DNA of 5,744 bases from an uncultured Clostridia bacterium (lineage in GTDB: Bacteria > Bacillota > Clostridia > Lachnospirales > CAG-274). Location: NCBI GenBank assembly GCA_946630405.1, contig CAMOYW010000082.1, positions 1-5,744 on the forward strand. Direction: 5' to 3'. Each line of letters opens with the position of its first letter. The first letter of the stretch is position 1. The translations under genes and the position numbers were made by a program. The notes beneath the pieces are model-generated. The model saw only the letters and a list, made by a program, of their open reading frames with translations. It made no database searches and was not told the origin of the DNA. This document shows, piece after piece, positions 5,159 to 5,744 of the stretch.

Positions 5159-5744
5159 ATGAGTACTTTTGAAAAGATCGAGAACAATAAGGTAAAGATT
5201 ACCTTTTCGGTAGATTCCGCAAGGTTTGAGGAGGGTATTGAGTACTCCTATAAGAAGAATAAAGATAAGATAGTTATACAGGGCTTCAGAAAGGGTAGGG
5301 CTCCCCGTAAGCTTATCGAAGCACAGTATGGCAAAGGCGTATTCTATGATGATGCCATTAACTTTGTACTTCCCGATGCTTATGAGAGTGCGGTTAAGGA
5401 AAATGAACTTGATGTAGTGTCAAGACCCGAAATAGACATAACAAAGATAGACGATGATGGCGTTGAATTTACTGCCGAAGTTTATATCAAGCCCGAAGTT
5501 AAGCTTGGTGAATACAAGGGTCTTGTGTACACAAAGCAGGAAGTTGAGCCTACCGATGAAGAGGTAGAGGCAGAGATCAAGAAGGAGCTTGAAAAGAACT
5601 CAAGACTTGTGACCGTTACCGACAGAGCTATTGAAAACGGTGATATAGCTACCATAGATTTTAAGGGCTTTGTTGACGGAGAAGCTTTTGAGGGCGGAGA
5701 GGCTACCGATTATGATCTTGAAATAGGTACTCATTCCTTCATAG
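5159..5744 (+). CDS. tig: trigger factor, N-terminal part (3' end outside the window)
   Basis: Translation from ATG 5159 gives 195 codons with no stop before the right edge; the full protein is normally about 430 residues. Trigger factor binds the ribosome at the peptide exit tunnel and shelters nascent chains. The N-terminal ribosome-binding domain (about 1-110) contains the signature GFRKGRAP at residues 42-49, followed by AYESAVKENELDVVSRPEI. The start of the FKBP-type prolyl isomerase domain is visible as GDIATIDFKGFVDGEAFEGG (161-180). The remainder of that domain and the C-terminal chaperone arms are beyond the window. The start is supported by AGGAGGA at 5143-5149, nine bases upstream, and by the family's short N-terminus. 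It is preceded by its own promoter and is transcriptionally separate from the preceding genes. In Firmicutes tig often precedes clpP/clpX, which cannot be checked here. Confidence 0.97.
   Translation, partial: MSTFEKIENNKVKITFSVDSARFEEGIEYSYKKNKDKIVIQGFRKGRAPRKLIEAQYGKGVFYDDAINFVLPDAYESAVKENELDVVSRPEIDITKIDDDGVEFTAEVYIKPEVKLGEYKGLVYTKQEVEPTDEEVEAEIKKELEKNSRLVTVTDRAIENGDIATIDFKGFVDGEAFEGGEATDYDLEIGTHSFI

Noticed and set aside
1..5744. Mobile element, phage, CRISPR, toxin-antitoxin or defence system
   Set aside because: No transposase, integrase, Cas or toxin-like protein, no spaced repeats and no terminal inverted repeats are present. The 'virion core protein' label sometimes used for the SPFH family does not mean a virus here.

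Overview
The window looks like a chromosomal segment of a low-GC Gram-positive bacterium, most likely an anaerobic Clostridia/Lachnospiraceae-type Firmicute. This is inferred from strong AGGAGG-type ribosome binding sites, TATAAT-like promoters with extended -10 elements, AT-rich intergenic DNA, and protein families typical of that group. All six supported genes are on the + strand. I see no tRNA, rRNA, CRISPR array, insertion sequence or attachment site, and no gene-free stretch longer than about 210 bases.

Layout: (1) the 3' end of an unrecognised, highly charged protein, open at the window's left edge (2-292). (2) Adenine deaminase (ade, 289-1947), coupled to it by an ATGA overlap. (3) A two-helix membrane protein with a soluble C-terminal domain (1986-2606). 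(4) After a 133-base promoter-bearing gap, an SPFH-domain protein of the YdjI / 'virion core protein-like' family with two tandem C-terminal zinc ribbons (2740-3960). (5) A signal-peptide-bearing, single-pass Tim44-like protein that also ends in a zinc ribbon (3989-4945), followed by a strong intrinsic terminator (4954-4983). (6) The start of trigger factor (tig, 5159 to beyond the right edge), with its own extended -10 promoter and a potential hairpin in its leader.

Genes 3-5 appear to be a small envelope-associated module: two membrane proteins flanking a SPFH protein, with zinc ribbons on the last two. In Bacillus subtilis the related SPFH protein YdjI works with YdjG/YdjH to bring PspA to stressed membrane. 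A comparable membrane-maintenance role is a reasonable inference here, but no pspA homologue is visible. The adenine deaminase (purine salvage) and trigger factor (ribosome-associated chaperone) are ordinary housekeeping neighbours. The parts most worth a second look are the uncharacterised three-gene module, its regulatory region at 2632-2733, and the tig leader.
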